A stretch of 33,950 nt of DNA from Gp6-AA40 sp046732795 (GTDB lineage Bacteria; Acidobacteriota; Vicinamibacteria; Vicinamibacterales; UBA2999): NCBI GenBank assembly GCA_046732795.1, contig JBKPNV010000384.1, positions 1-33,950 on the forward strand. The letters run 5' to 3'. This document shows positions 15,562 to 23,421 of the stretch, one piece after another (position 1 is the stretch's first letter; each line of letters opens with the position of its first letter). Below the pieces are notes generated by a model. That model worked only from the letters and a program-made list of their open reading frames with translations, was not told the origin of the DNA and searched no databases. Made by a program: the position numbers and the translations under genes.

Positions 15562-16905
15562 ATGAACAAGACGGTAACTGTCCCGGCAGCACGGGCGTTG
15601 ACACCATTGCAGTGGACGATCTGCGCCACGGCCGCTCTCGGCTTCGCGTTCGACACCTACACGCTGCTCGTGCTGCCGCTCATCATTCGTCCGGCGCTGG
15701 CAGAACTGCTCGCCGTCGAACCCAATAGCCTCGCCGTGAATTCGTGGGTCGGCATACTGCAGTACGTGCCCGCCGTCGCGGGGGGCATTTTCGGTTTGAT
15801 TGGCGGCTACCTCACCGACCTGTTCGGCCGCCGCCGGGTGCTCGTGTGGAGCATCCTCATCTACGCGTTCTCGGCGATGGCGGCTGGCTATACCAGTTCC
15901 GTGGAGTGGCTGCTGTTCTGGCGCTGTTGCAGCTTCGTCGGCGTCTGCGTCGAATTCGTCGCCGCCGTCGCCTGGCTGTCCGAGCTCTTCAGCGATCCTG
16001 CACAGCGCGAGCGCGTCCTCGGTTACACGCAGGCGTTCGGTTCCCTTGGCGGCGTGATGGCAGCGGGCGCCTACTACCTGGTGGTGACCTACGGCCATCT
16101 TCTCCCCGAAGTGCGCGGCGGCCACGAGGCATGGCGCTACACGCTCATGTCGGGGGTGATTCCGGCCATCCCGCTCATCATCATTCGCCCGTTTCTCCCC
16201 GAATCACCGGCGTGGCAGGAAAAGAAACGCGCGGGCACGCTTCGCCGTCCCAGCTTCGCCGCGCTGTTCACGCCAGAGTTCCGCCGTACCACGATCGTCA
16301 CCACCATCATGATGGCGGCGGTGTACGCGACAGCGTTTGGCGCGATCCAGCAGATGCCCCGCGTTGTGCCCGGACTGGAACAAGTGCGTGGCATGGCGCG
16401 CACGGCACAGGAGCAGACGATTAGCGGAGTGCAGACCTACCAGGAGATGGGTGGATTGGCCGGACGCGTCATCCTCGCGTATCTGGCGGCCGTCATCATC
16501 AGCCGGCGCAAGCTGCTGCACGTATTTCAGTTCCCGGGCATCGTGCTGCTGCCGCTGGTCTTTCTCCTTGTGCCTTCCGTCGGGCTCCCGCTCGCGCAGT
16601 GGGGCATCTTTATTGTTGGCCTGACGACGATCGCGCAAATGAGTTTCTGGGGTAATTACCTCCCGCGCGTGTACCCGACGCACCTGCGCGGCACCGGCGA
16701 AAGCTTCGCCGCCAACGTGGGCGGCCGGATGATCGGGACGTTCGCTGCGCTCGTCACCGTGCAGCTCGTGAACGTGATGCCAGGCGGCGCGGTACCGATC
16801 CGGCTCGCGTACGCCTGCGCCCTGGTCGGCACCATCGCTTACATCATCAACCTGGTTGCGAGTTACTGGCTGCCGGAACCGAGGCAGGCTGATTTGCCTG
16901 ACTAG
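15562..16905 (+). CDS. MFS transporter, sugar/acid-symporter type
   Basis: Starting at ATG 15562 gives 447 residues; the site has a good Shine-Dalgarno GAGGTGG at 15554-15560. Earlier GTG/ATG codons in frame lack one and are rejected. The protein shows about 12 hydrophobic segments. The loop-2/3 motif G-G-Y-L-T-D-L-F-G-R-R-R is at about residues 86-97, and P-E-S-P-A-W follows helix 6, as in the sugar porter and aromatic-acid (AAHS-like) groups. L-P-R-V-Y-P-T-H-L-R-G-T-G-E-S in the C-terminal half is also typical. It sits in the inner membrane and probably imports an organic solute with protons. Divergence from the LuxE-like/aldehyde-dehydrogenase pair suggests it carries a carboxylic acid used by them; this is inferred from context only. 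Confidence 0.9.
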   Translation: MNKTVTVPAARALTPLQWTICATAALGFAFDTYTLLVLPLIIRPALAELLAVEPNSLAVNSWVGILQYVPAVAGGIFGLIGGYLTDLFGRRRVLVWSILIYAFSAMAAGYTSSVEWLLFWRCCSFVGVCVEFVAAVAWLSELFSDPAQRERVLGYTQAFGSLGGVMAAGAYYLVVTYGHLLPEVRGGHEAWRYTLMSGVIPAIPLIIIRPFLPESPAWQEKKRAGTLRRPSFAALFTPEFRRTTIVTTIMMAAVYATAFGAIQQMPRVVPGLEQVRGMARTAQEQTISGVQTYQEMGGLAGRVILAYLAAVIISRRKLLHVFQFPGIVLLPLVFLLVPSVGLPLAQWGIFIVGLTTIAQMSFWGNYLPRVYPTHLRGTGESFAANVGGRMIGTFAALVTVQLVNVMPGGAVPIRLAYACALVGTIAYIINLVASYWLPEPRQADLPD

Positions 16906-16919
16906 AGTTGGCAATTGTT

Positions 16920-17056
16920 GATTTTGCGAGTATCGATTGTTGAATCGTTTTTGATCGTTGATGCTTGCTTGGAGACTGGCGCAGAGCCGAATCTTCAGCA
17001 ATCACAGGTCAGCAATCGTCAATCAGCAACGATTCGATAATCACGCATCAAAAATC
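16920..17056. repeat. Second fold-back element, ATCAACAATC/TATCGA type
   Basis: Nested complementary blocks occur here: GATTTT (16920-16925) with AAAATC (17051-17056), TATCGA (16931-16936) with TCGATA (17034-17039), and GAATCGTT (16942-16949) with AACGATTC (17028-17035). The arms share the TTGTTGAT and AATCAGCAA words with the element at 14097-14238, so the two are probably members of one family. It fills the 155-bp gap between the MFS stop and the amidohydrolase start, and its right arm ends 4 bp before that start codon. Confidence 0.7.
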
Positions 17057-17060
17057 CAAA

Positions 17061-18767
17061 ATGGCACAAATGAGACATAGCCGCCGACAGTTTCTCGAAA
17101 CCGCCGCGACGGCGAGCCTCGCGTTTGCCGCCGGGTCGCAGCACGCAGAGGCCGCACAAATCACGCAGGCGACGCAAGCCACACCGCCGGGTGCGCCGCT
17201 GACGGATGTCGTGCTGACGAACGGCCGCATCCACACGATGGATGCGAAAAACACTGTTGCGTCGTCTGTCACAATCCGCAACGGCCGTATCGCCGCCGTC
17301 GGTGGGAATCCGGCTGCCGGCGTGAAAGTCGTCGACATGCGCGGCCGCACTGTCGTGCCCGGCCTCATCGAAGGACACGTGCACATTGTCAGTCTGGCGA
17401 ACCGGCCCGGGTATCACACGATTCTCGAGAACACGACGTCGATTCGTGAGATCCAGGAAGCGCTCGCCGCCCGTCGCAAGAGCGTGCCTGAAGGCCAATG
17501 GATCACGTCGATGGGCGGATGGCATCCGAACCAGTGGGCCGAGCATCGCCATCCAACGCTCAAGGAGCTCGACGAAGCGGTTCCCGATCGGCCGGTCCTG
17601 CTCTATGAGCGTTTCACCGGGCCGGCAGTCACCAACAGCGCCGGCAAGAAGATCTTCGATGCGATCGATGCGGCCGCGCCCGTACATCCCGAGGTCAAGA
17701 AGGTGGCCGTGGCCGATAACGGTGTCATCGCCGCGGCAGGCTTTGCCGGCGGCGGGCCATCGGCCAGCGCGTTGTTTCATCTGCGGCGCGCGCAAACGTT
17801 CGACGACAAGAAGCGCAGCACGCTCGACGCGATGACCTACTCCGCGGCGCTCGGGCTGACGGCGCACCTCGACGAAGTGCTCTTCCCCACTCCGGGGCCG
17901 TTACACCCGAACCAGATCCTGTCGAATCTCGATCAGTACCGGATGTACGACTCGTGGATAGCGCTCCACCGTGAAGGACGGGCGCTCGTTCGGCTGCAGA
18001 TGAACTTCCTGCAGAACCAGGCCGACCCGGCGTTGCCTGAATTGAAGGAACGGCTCCGCAATCAGTTCCAGTTCTTCGGCGACGACATGCTGATGACCGG
18101 CTCGATCGGGGAATGGGCGGCGCCGCTCGCGAGCGGCGCAGTGTGGCGCGAGGCGCAGCGGCTGGTTGCCGAAGCCGGCTGGCGCAACGAGAACGCCGTG
18201 CAGAACCTGGCCGGGCTCACGCAGGTTGTCGAGGCGTACGAAGCGGTGAACAAGGAATTCGACATCACGAAACTGAGGTGGATGGTTCACCATGTTCCCG
18301 AAGTCACGCCGGATCTGTTGACGCGGTTGAAGAACCTCGGGTGCGGTGTGCAGATGGGCGCATTCCGCTGGGTAACCTCGAGTGATCCCAAGGTGATGGT
18401 CGGGCCGCCATTCCGCACGATCGTCGATCACGGCATCCAGGTGGGTATCCATGGCGACGGCGTGCACATCGCGCCGTTGAACCCCTGGCAGCACATTTAC
18501 TTTGCAGTGACGGGCATCAATTCTTTCGGAGCTCCCGTGAACGGTAAAGAACAGCTCACTCGCGAGGAAGCGCTGCGGCTGTTCACGCGCGGAAACAGCT
18601 GGTTCCTACGGATGGAGGATAGAATTGGATCGATCGAAAGCGGGAGGCTTGCCGATCTCGTGGTGCTCGACCGGGACTACTTTACGGTGCCCGACACACA
18701 GATCAAACAGGTCCGCTCCGTGATGACGATGGTGAGTGGACGCGTGGTCCACGGCACGCTGGGGTGA
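17061..18767 (+). CDS. Tat-secreted amidohydrolase (YtcJ-like)
   Basis: Starting at ATG 17061 gives 568 residues. Codons before it lie in the fold-back element and look non-coding; ATG 17070 is an alternative. A twin-arginine signal S-R-R-Q-F-L (residues 7-12) precedes a hydrophobic stretch ending near A-A-G, so the protein is exported folded. The N-terminal beta-sandwich part (about 47-100: L-T-N-G-R-I-H-T-M-D and G-R-T-V-V-P-G-L-I-E) leads to the H-x-H metal pair H106/H108. Later candidate ligands are H410/H411 and the G-I-H464-G-D466 segment. The C-terminal S-G-R-L-A-D-L-V-V-L-D is typical of the metal-dependent hydrolase superfamily. Periplasmic hydrolysis of an amide or ester-like substrate is expected; the substrate is unknown. 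The PhoX-like gene follows after 4 bp. Confidence 0.9.
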   Translation: MAQMRHSRRQFLETAATASLAFAAGSQHAEAAQITQATQATPPGAPLTDVVLTNGRIHTMDAKNTVASSVTIRNGRIAAVGGNPAAGVKVVDMRGRTVVPGLIEGHVHIVSLANRPGYHTILENTTSIREIQEALAARRKSVPEGQWITSMGGWHPNQWAEHRHPTLKELDEAVPDRPVLLYERFTGPAVTNSAGKKIFDAIDAAAPVHPEVKKVAVADNGVIAAAGFAGGGPSASALFHLRRAQTFDDKKRSTLDAMTYSAALGLTAHLDEVLFPTPGPLHPNQILSNLDQYRMYDSWIALHREGRALVRLQMNFLQNQADPALPELKERLRNQFQFFGDDMLMTGSIGEWAAPLASGAVWREAQRLVAEAGWRNENAVQNLAGLTQVVEAYEAVNKEFDITKLRWMVHHVPEVTPDLLTRLKNLGCGVQMGAFRWVTSSDPKVMVGPPFRTIVDHGIQVGIHGDGVHIAPLNPWQHIYFAVTGINSFGAPVNGKEQLTREEALRLFTRGNSWFLRMEDRIGSIESGRLADLVVLDRDYFTVPDTQIKQVRSVMTMVSGRVVHGTLG

Positions 18768-18771
18768 TCGC

Positions 18772-20127
18772 ATGTCTCTGAGTCGACGATCCTTTCTGCG
18801 CACCGCCGGTGTCGCCGCGTTTGCCACGCCGCTCGACGCGCTGCGCTCACGGCTCGAAGCCGGCATGGTTGCGCGCTCTGAGCTCGGATATGGCCCGCTG
18901 AATCTGGTGAACGACGCGACCACCGGTCTGCCGCTGCTCGAGCTGCCCGACGGGTTCAGGTACATGACGTTCGGATGGACCGGCGATTCGATGGACGATG
19001 GTCGTCGCGTTCCGCCGCTCCATGACGGCATGGCAGCTTTCGCAGGTGAGAACGGGACCGTCGTCCTCGTGCGCAATCACGAGATCAGTGCCGGCGCCGC
19101 GCTCAACGCGCCCACATACGACTCACAGGCCGGCGGCGGAACCACGACGACGGTTTTCGATCCGGTCGGCGAGAAGGTCGTCAGCACCCGCGTAAGCCTC
19201 GCCGGAACCATCCGGAATTGCGCGGGCGGTCCCACTCCGTGGGGATCGTGGCTGACCTGCGAGGAGACCGTCGTTGGCCCGGCGGATCCGCAGAACGCGC
19301 TTCCGCTGCAGCACGGCTACATCTTCGAGGTCCCGCACGACGGTCTCTCCGATGCCCAACCCATCAAGGCGATGGGCTGCTTCGTGCACGAGGCCGTGGC
19401 GATCGATCGGCGGACCGGCATCGTGTACGAGACGCAGGATCGCACCCAGGCCGGTCTGTATCGATTCATCCCGAAGACGCGTGGGCGCCTCGCCGACGGT
19501 GGGCGCCTCCAGATGCTTGCCGTCGACGGCCGTCGCGGATTCGACACGACACGCGGTCAGCGGGCCGGTGCGACCTACGACATTCACTGGGTCGATATCC
19601 ACGAACCCGATCGCCCGCACGTCAGCCCCACCGCGGGGTACGGCCTCGGTGTGCTGCAGCAGGGTCTCGATGCCGGCGGCGCGATCTTCTCCCGCCTCGA
19701 GGGCGCGACCTTCGGCGACGGCCGCCTCTATGTGACAGCAACCGACGGCGGCGACGAGAAGATGGGACAGGTGTGGGAGATCGATCCGCGCCGTGATCGC
19801 CTGCGATTGGTCTTCGAATCGCCCGGCGCTCCCGTGCTCAACATGCCCGACAATCTCACGCTGAGTCCGCGCGGAGGACTTGCGATTTGCGAGGACGGGA
19901 CGGCCACCCCGTGTGTCCACGGCCTGACCCGCGACGGGCGCATCTTCCGATTCGCGCGCAACAACGTCAAGATCGAGACGCCGCGCAACGGATTGACGGG
20001 CGACTTCAGCCGGCGCGAATTTGCCGGCGCCACCTATAGCCCTGATGGCAAATGGCTCTTCTTCAACGCGCAGATACCAGGGATCACGTTTGCCGTCACC
20101 GGACCGTGGGCCGAAGGTGGTCTCTAG
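18772..20127 (+). CDS. Tat-secreted PhoX/DUF839 family protein
   Basis: The 451-residue product begins with a twin-arginine signal, S-R-R-S-F-L-R (residues 4-10), followed by a short hydrophobic segment. The mature part is the PhoX (DUF839) fold, a beta-propeller that in PhoX phosphatases binds calcium and iron. Recognisable segments are L-V-R-N-H-E, A-G-G-P-T-P-W-G-S-W-L-T-C-E-E-T, G-C-F-V-H-E-A, V-Y-E-T-Q-D-R-T and P-D-N-L-T-L-S-P-R-G-G-L-A-I-C-E-D. The C-E-E-T and C-E-D motifs match metal-binding parts of the family. It starts 4 bp after the amidohydrolase stop, so the two are likely co-expressed and co-exported by Tat. Phosphatase activity is plausible from the family but not certain. Confidence 0.9.
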   Translation: MSLSRRSFLRTAGVAAFATPLDALRSRLEAGMVARSELGYGPLNLVNDATTGLPLLELPDGFRYMTFGWTGDSMDDGRRVPPLHDGMAAFAGENGTVVLVRNHEISAGAALNAPTYDSQAGGGTTTTVFDPVGEKVVSTRVSLAGTIRNCAGGPTPWGSWLTCEETVVGPADPQNALPLQHGYIFEVPHDGLSDAQPIKAMGCFVHEAVAIDRRTGIVYETQDRTQAGLYRFIPKTRGRLADGGRLQMLAVDGRRGFDTTRGQRAGATYDIHWVDIHEPDRPHVSPTAGYGLGVLQQGLDAGGAIFSRLEGATFGDGRLYVTATDGGDEKMGQVWEIDPRRDRLRLVFESPGAPVLNMPDNLTLSPRGGLAICEDGTATPCVHGLTRDGRIFRFARNNVKIETPRNGLTGDFSRREFAGATYSPDGKWLFFNAQIPGITFAVTGPWAEGGL

Positions 20128-20146
20128 TGCTCAAACCGATAATGTC

Positions 20147-20947
20147 TTACGAGGCCGAACACGGCGTCGGGTCCCAGCCGGTCGCGTCAGGCAACTTCTT
20201 GAAATCGGTCGTCGTGATGTACGGGCGCGCGAAGTACACCGGATCGTCGACGCGCGTCGTCACGGTGAACCACGTCTCGCCATTTGGAAGCGTGTTGACG
20301 TCGTAGTATTCGGTGATCACGGCGTCCTTGCTGTACGGAACGCCATTCTTGCGGACGTAGCCAGGCCGCAGATTCGTGGTGACCACCTTCATGCTGCCCG
20401 AGCGCGGCGCCGGAGCTCCCGCGCCGCCCCGCCGCGGTGCCGGTGCATATTCCCACTCGGCAACCGACTGCCCCTGCCATGACGGCTCTCCCGCCGGCGC
20501 AGCCGGCGCTCCAAATCTGAAAAGCCGTGTCTGCGTGCCGGAGTCGGCCTCGAGCTTGAGCGTGCTGGCGTCTTGCCACGTGATGTGGACGCGTCCCGGC
20601 AGCCGCATGAGGCCGCCGGCGCCGAACGCCCTGCACTGTTCGCCGGCGGCTTCGTCCTTTGCCGGGTCCCACAGGTTGCCGACGCGACGGCCTTCCGCCG
20701 TCAACGGCAGCGCGTCGAACGCGCCCTTTTTCGGCGTCACCATCCGAAGCTTCCAGTCTTCGGTGATCACCGACACCCAATAGCCAGTGAGATCGATGGG
20801 CGCAGCCTCCCGCGGCGCCGGCGGAGGACCGCCGCGGCCACCGCGCTGAGCCTGGAGTTCGCCTGCGCCGAAGAGCAAGAGGGCCGCGACGAACGAAATA
20901 ACCCCCAGAGCACAGGCTTTTGCCTGCGCGGTCACGTGTCGCATCAT
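20147..20947 (-). CDS. Secreted protein related to the N-domain of the MBL fusion
   Basis: Starting at ATG 20947 (or 20944) gives about 266 residues. The longer open frame overlaps the DUF6152 gene and is rejected. A signal peptide covers about residues 1-33, ending at L-Q-A-Q. A Gly/Pro-rich stretch and the domain opening D-L-T-G-Y-W follow. The C-terminal part has V-V-T-T-N-L-R-P-G-Y, V-I-T-E-Y-Y, V-D-D-P-V-Y and P-Y-I-T-T-T-D-F. The N-terminal domain of the protein at 21341-23305 has the matching order I-S-G-E-W, V-T-T-T-H-L-K-D-G-Y, M-T-E-Y, V-D-D-P-I-Y and P-Y-V-E-S-T-T. The two are therefore paralogous domains, perhaps lipocalin-like beta folds. It begins 1 bp after the DUF6152 stop. 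Function is unknown. Confidence 0.82.
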   Translation of the reverse strand: MMRHVTAQAKACALGVISFVAALLLFGAGELQAQRGGRGGPPPAPREAAPIDLTGYWVSVITEDWKLRMVTPKKGAFDALPLTAEGRRVGNLWDPAKDEAAGEQCRAFGAGGLMRLPGRVHITWQDASTLKLEADSGTQTRLFRFGAPAAPAGEPSWQGQSVAEWEYAPAPRRGGAGAPAPRSGSMKVVTTNLRPGYVRKNGVPYSKDAVITEYYDVNTLPNGETWFTVTTRVDDPVYFARPYITTTDFKKLPDATGWDPTPCSAS

Positions 20948-20948
20948 T

Positions 20949-21341
20949 TCAGTCGACAACTTCGCCCTGGCGCGCGCCCCACGTGAATCCATCGAGCGGC
21001 CGCTTCAGGCTGACCATCAATGCGCGATACTCGCCAGTCACGCGCGAGGGGCGCCCCATGATGACGACCTCGTCACCCACCTTGAGCGATTCGCGCTTGA
21101 TGCCTTGATTATCGAGCTGCGCGGTACCGGCCCACTCGACCGACCACCGCTGCATCACGCCGTCGCTGTCCGGAGCCTGAATGTGGACGAAGGAGTGCGG
21201 GTTTCTGTACACGAATTGCACGAGCTTCCCTTCGAGCTTGATCTCTTTGCTCGTGTCGTAGGTGGCGCCGTACGAATGGTGCGCGTAGGCGCCCGCGGCG
21301 GTCAACAGCACAGCGGCGACGGTTAGAAGCACACGACGCAT
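20949..21341 (-). CDS. DUF6152 family secreted protein
   Basis: Starting at ATG 21341 gives 130 residues. The start shares one base with the stop of the upstream gene (TGATG), which decides it over the longer frame. The signal peptide (about 1-19) is followed by A-H-H-S-Y, the conserved beginning of the mature DUF6152 protein. The rest is a small beta-rich domain with E-G-K-L-V-Q-F-V-Y-R-N-P-H-S-F-V-H-I, typical of the family. The HHS and NPH segments could bind a metal; that is inference. The gene lies between two genes for paralogous secreted domains and is translationally coupled to both, so the three products probably act together in the periplasm. The biochemical role of the family is not established. 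Confidence 0.88.
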   Translation of the reverse strand: MRRVLLTVAAVLLTAAGAYAHHSYGATYDTSKEIKLEGKLVQFVYRNPHSFVHIQAPDSDGVMQRWSVEWAGTAQLDNQGIKRESLKVGDEVVIMGRPSRVTGEYRALMVSLKRPLDGFTWGARQGEVVD

Positions 21342-23305
21342 CACTTCTTCTCCTTGAGACTTGTGTATACAGCCTCGACGAACATATCGGTCGTCCACGG
21401 GCCGGTGGTCGCTCCGAAGCGGCCATCGAAATCCATCGTCGGCTTCGCGGCTTTCACCTGCTCGAGCGTCTTGCCCTGCCGAATCAAGTCCTGCACCCGG
21501 TCGCGAATCATCGTGAGCATGTTTCGATACGATGCCACATCTGCAGTATCGGCCAATCGGCCCCGTCCAGGAATAATCCAGGTGCCCCCTTGAGATCGAT
21601 ACTCGGCCACTGACAGATCGAGGATGTGGTTCAGCGCATTGATCACGCCTTGAATGCTCCCGCCCTTCTGCACGTCGATAACCGGATAGCTGACCGTCGA
21701 GAGCACGTTGCCCGCGCTGATGACCTCCGAGTGGCGGAAGAACACGAAGCTGTCGCCATCCGTGTTTGCGTCCGGCGCGTGATACACGATCACCGCTTCA
21801 CCGTTGAAGTACTCCGGCAGCTTGTGGAACTCGTCGAAATAGGTATCCGTAGGCAATGCCGCCGTCGGCACCGCGCTTTCCTTCGCCGTCGGGCTGCTCA
21901 TCCGGTTGAGGACGTTCTCGTGGGCGATGACTGACGCCCGCTGCCCGACGTTGTCGACGGCACTGCCAAAGCCGCCGCCACGCGGGAAGAAGCCGCTGGT
22001 CGCGGCTCTCTCGTTGCCGCCGACATTGTCCGGATCGGCGCTGGTGTTGATGATGTAGCGCAGCGGACGTGGCGGTGCCGGCGAATTGATGACGCTGCTG
22101 ATATACGGGCTCGACCAGCCCCAGGCGCCCGGACACGCCGCCCCGGCGCACTGGTTGGCGGTCGGTGATGAGACGACGGAGCTCGCCAACTGGTTCACCG
22201 CCGCCAGCATCTTGTCGGTCATCTTCGCGGACCCGGTGTTCACGAGCAGGACGCCTTCGCGCCCGACCGACACGCTGACGTTGTTGCCGTCGACCACCAG
22301 CATGAAGATGTTGCCCTGCACTGGCTGAAGGTGCACTTCCCCATCACGCGGGCTCTGGGCAGCAATCCGTTCGCGGACCGAGCCGACCGACTTCGACTGC
22401 GGGACGACGAGATTCGCGACGCTCGCCTTGCCGTTCAAGGTGGAGCGATACTCGGGGAACAACGTCTTGACCCCGCCGCGCGCCGCTTCTTCCGGCACCC
22501 AGTTGTCGTTCTTGAGCCAATCCTTGAGGGCCGTGTTCTGGCCGGGCAGGAAGTGAGGTACATGGTGGCGATCGGTGCCGCCGTTCTCGGCAAACGACGA
22601 CGCGTTGCACGTTTCCATGGCGACGACCGAATTCAAGTCGGCCATGTACGTCGTCGACTCGACGTACGGCTGGTCCTGGTAGATCGGATCGTCGACAACC
22701 GTCACGATCGTCAGGATGTCGTCGTGACGCGTGATGTATTCCGTCATGGAGTACATGTCACTGGTCTGCGGTCCGCCCCGCTTCAGGTATCCGTCCTTGA
22801 GATGCGTGGTCGTGACCTTCAGGGTGTTGCCGATCCATTCACCGGTCGAGAAGCCGGTCCATGTGTGCGGCGCCCACGCGGGGGGATGCGGACGCTTGTC
22901 CATGAAGACCGGGCGATCGAGCGAGCGCATGAACTGGATGTGGTAGGCCGTGATCTCGCGCGTGAGCGGATCCTGCTCCTTGAGGATGCGTGCGCCGCCA
23001 AGGCCTCGCCACTGGTGTGGCGTCGAATGCGGACGGCACTGGTACTCCGGCGTGCCCCAGATCGATTCGGCGGACGTATCGGCGCGCATCCGGCCGGCAT
23101 CGTTGAACGGAATCCCGAGGTAGTCACCGAGGGGAGGCTGCGCCGTCGTGTCTTCTTCGTGATTCTCGAGGCGCCATTCGCCGGAGATGTCGGGCGGGGT
23201 CTGCGGCCGGGCGGGTTGTGCGCTGGCGGGCGCCGCGATCACTACCCCTGCCACGATGCAGGTCAACAAAAACGCGGCACGGCAGCGCTGATGGATTTTG
23301 CTCAT
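21341..23305 (-). CDS. Secreted two-domain protein: paralogous beta domain plus degenerate MBL fold
   Basis: Starting at ATG 23305 gives 654 residues; the frame extends upstream without a stop, but that part has no signal peptide and reads as non-coding. The signal peptide ends near A-S-A-Q (30). Residues about 38-225 form the domain shared with the protein at 20147-20947. Residues about 310-650 form a metallo-beta-lactamase fold with the family's usual C-terminal segment (A-S-Y-R-N-M-L, then K-A-A-K-P-T). The expected H-x-H-x-D-H site reads S422-A-D-P-D-N427. The usual H-T-D-G-D reads N514-T-D-G-D, the H-T-G-D site reads S530-A-G-N, and P-G-H-G reads P-G-R581-G. H462 of A-H-E-N remains. It is probably a non-catalytic binding protein, or has a changed active site. 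Confidence 0.85.
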   Translation of the reverse strand: MSKIHQRCRAAFLLTCIVAGVVIAAPASAQPARPQTPPDISGEWRLENHEEDTTAQPPLGDYLGIPFNDAGRMRADTSAESIWGTPEYQCRPHSTPHQWRGLGGARILKEQDPLTREITAYHIQFMRSLDRPVFMDKRPHPPAWAPHTWTGFSTGEWIGNTLKVTTTHLKDGYLKRGGPQTSDMYSMTEYITRHDDILTIVTVVDDPIYQDQPYVESTTYMADLNSVVAMETCNASSFAENGGTDRHHVPHFLPGQNTALKDWLKNDNWVPEEAARGGVKTLFPEYRSTLNGKASVANLVVPQSKSVGSVRERIAAQSPRDGEVHLQPVQGNIFMLVVDGNNVSVSVGREGVLLVNTGSAKMTDKMLAAVNQLASSVVSSPTANQCAGAACPGAWGWSSPYISSVINSPAPPRPLRYIINTSADPDNVGGNERAATSGFFPRGGGFGSAVDNVGQRASVIAHENVLNRMSSPTAKESAVPTAALPTDTYFDEFHKLPEYFNGEAVIVYHAPDANTDGDSFVFFRHSEVISAGNVLSTVSYPVIDVQKGGSIQGVINALNHILDLSVAEYRSQGGTWIIPGRGRLADTADVASYRNMLTMIRDRVQDLIRQGKTLEQVKAAKPTMDFDGRFGATTGPWTTDMFVEAVYTSLKEKK

Positions 23306-23357
23306 GAAAGTGTCCGCACAGAAGATACCGCCCCGACGCCGACTTGTCGACTCTGCC

Positions 23358-23386
23358 GCGACGCCCGGGCCCGGCCGGCGCGTCGC
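23358..23386 (-). terminator. GC-rich hairpin between minus-strand genes
   Basis: GCGACGC (23358-23364) and GCGTCGC (23380-23386) are exact inverse complements, with a G/C-only loop that can extend the stem. The hairpin follows the stop of the gene at 23422-24276 and precedes the MBL-fusion start. There is no T-tract on the minus strand, so a factor-independent terminator is only one option. Confidence 0.35.
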
Positions 23387-23421
23387 ACCCTGTCGAAGCC
23401 TTGGCCAGCACCCGTAGTCGC

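Noticed and set aside
14995..16125. 376-codon minus-strand open frame across the divergent LuxE-like/MFS region
   Set aside because: It spans two genes and the repeat element in other frames and has no recognisable motif.
14097..17056. CRISPR array
   Set aside because: The repeated words are short, variable and irregularly spaced, with inverse copies. There are no constant repeats, regular spacers or cas genes.
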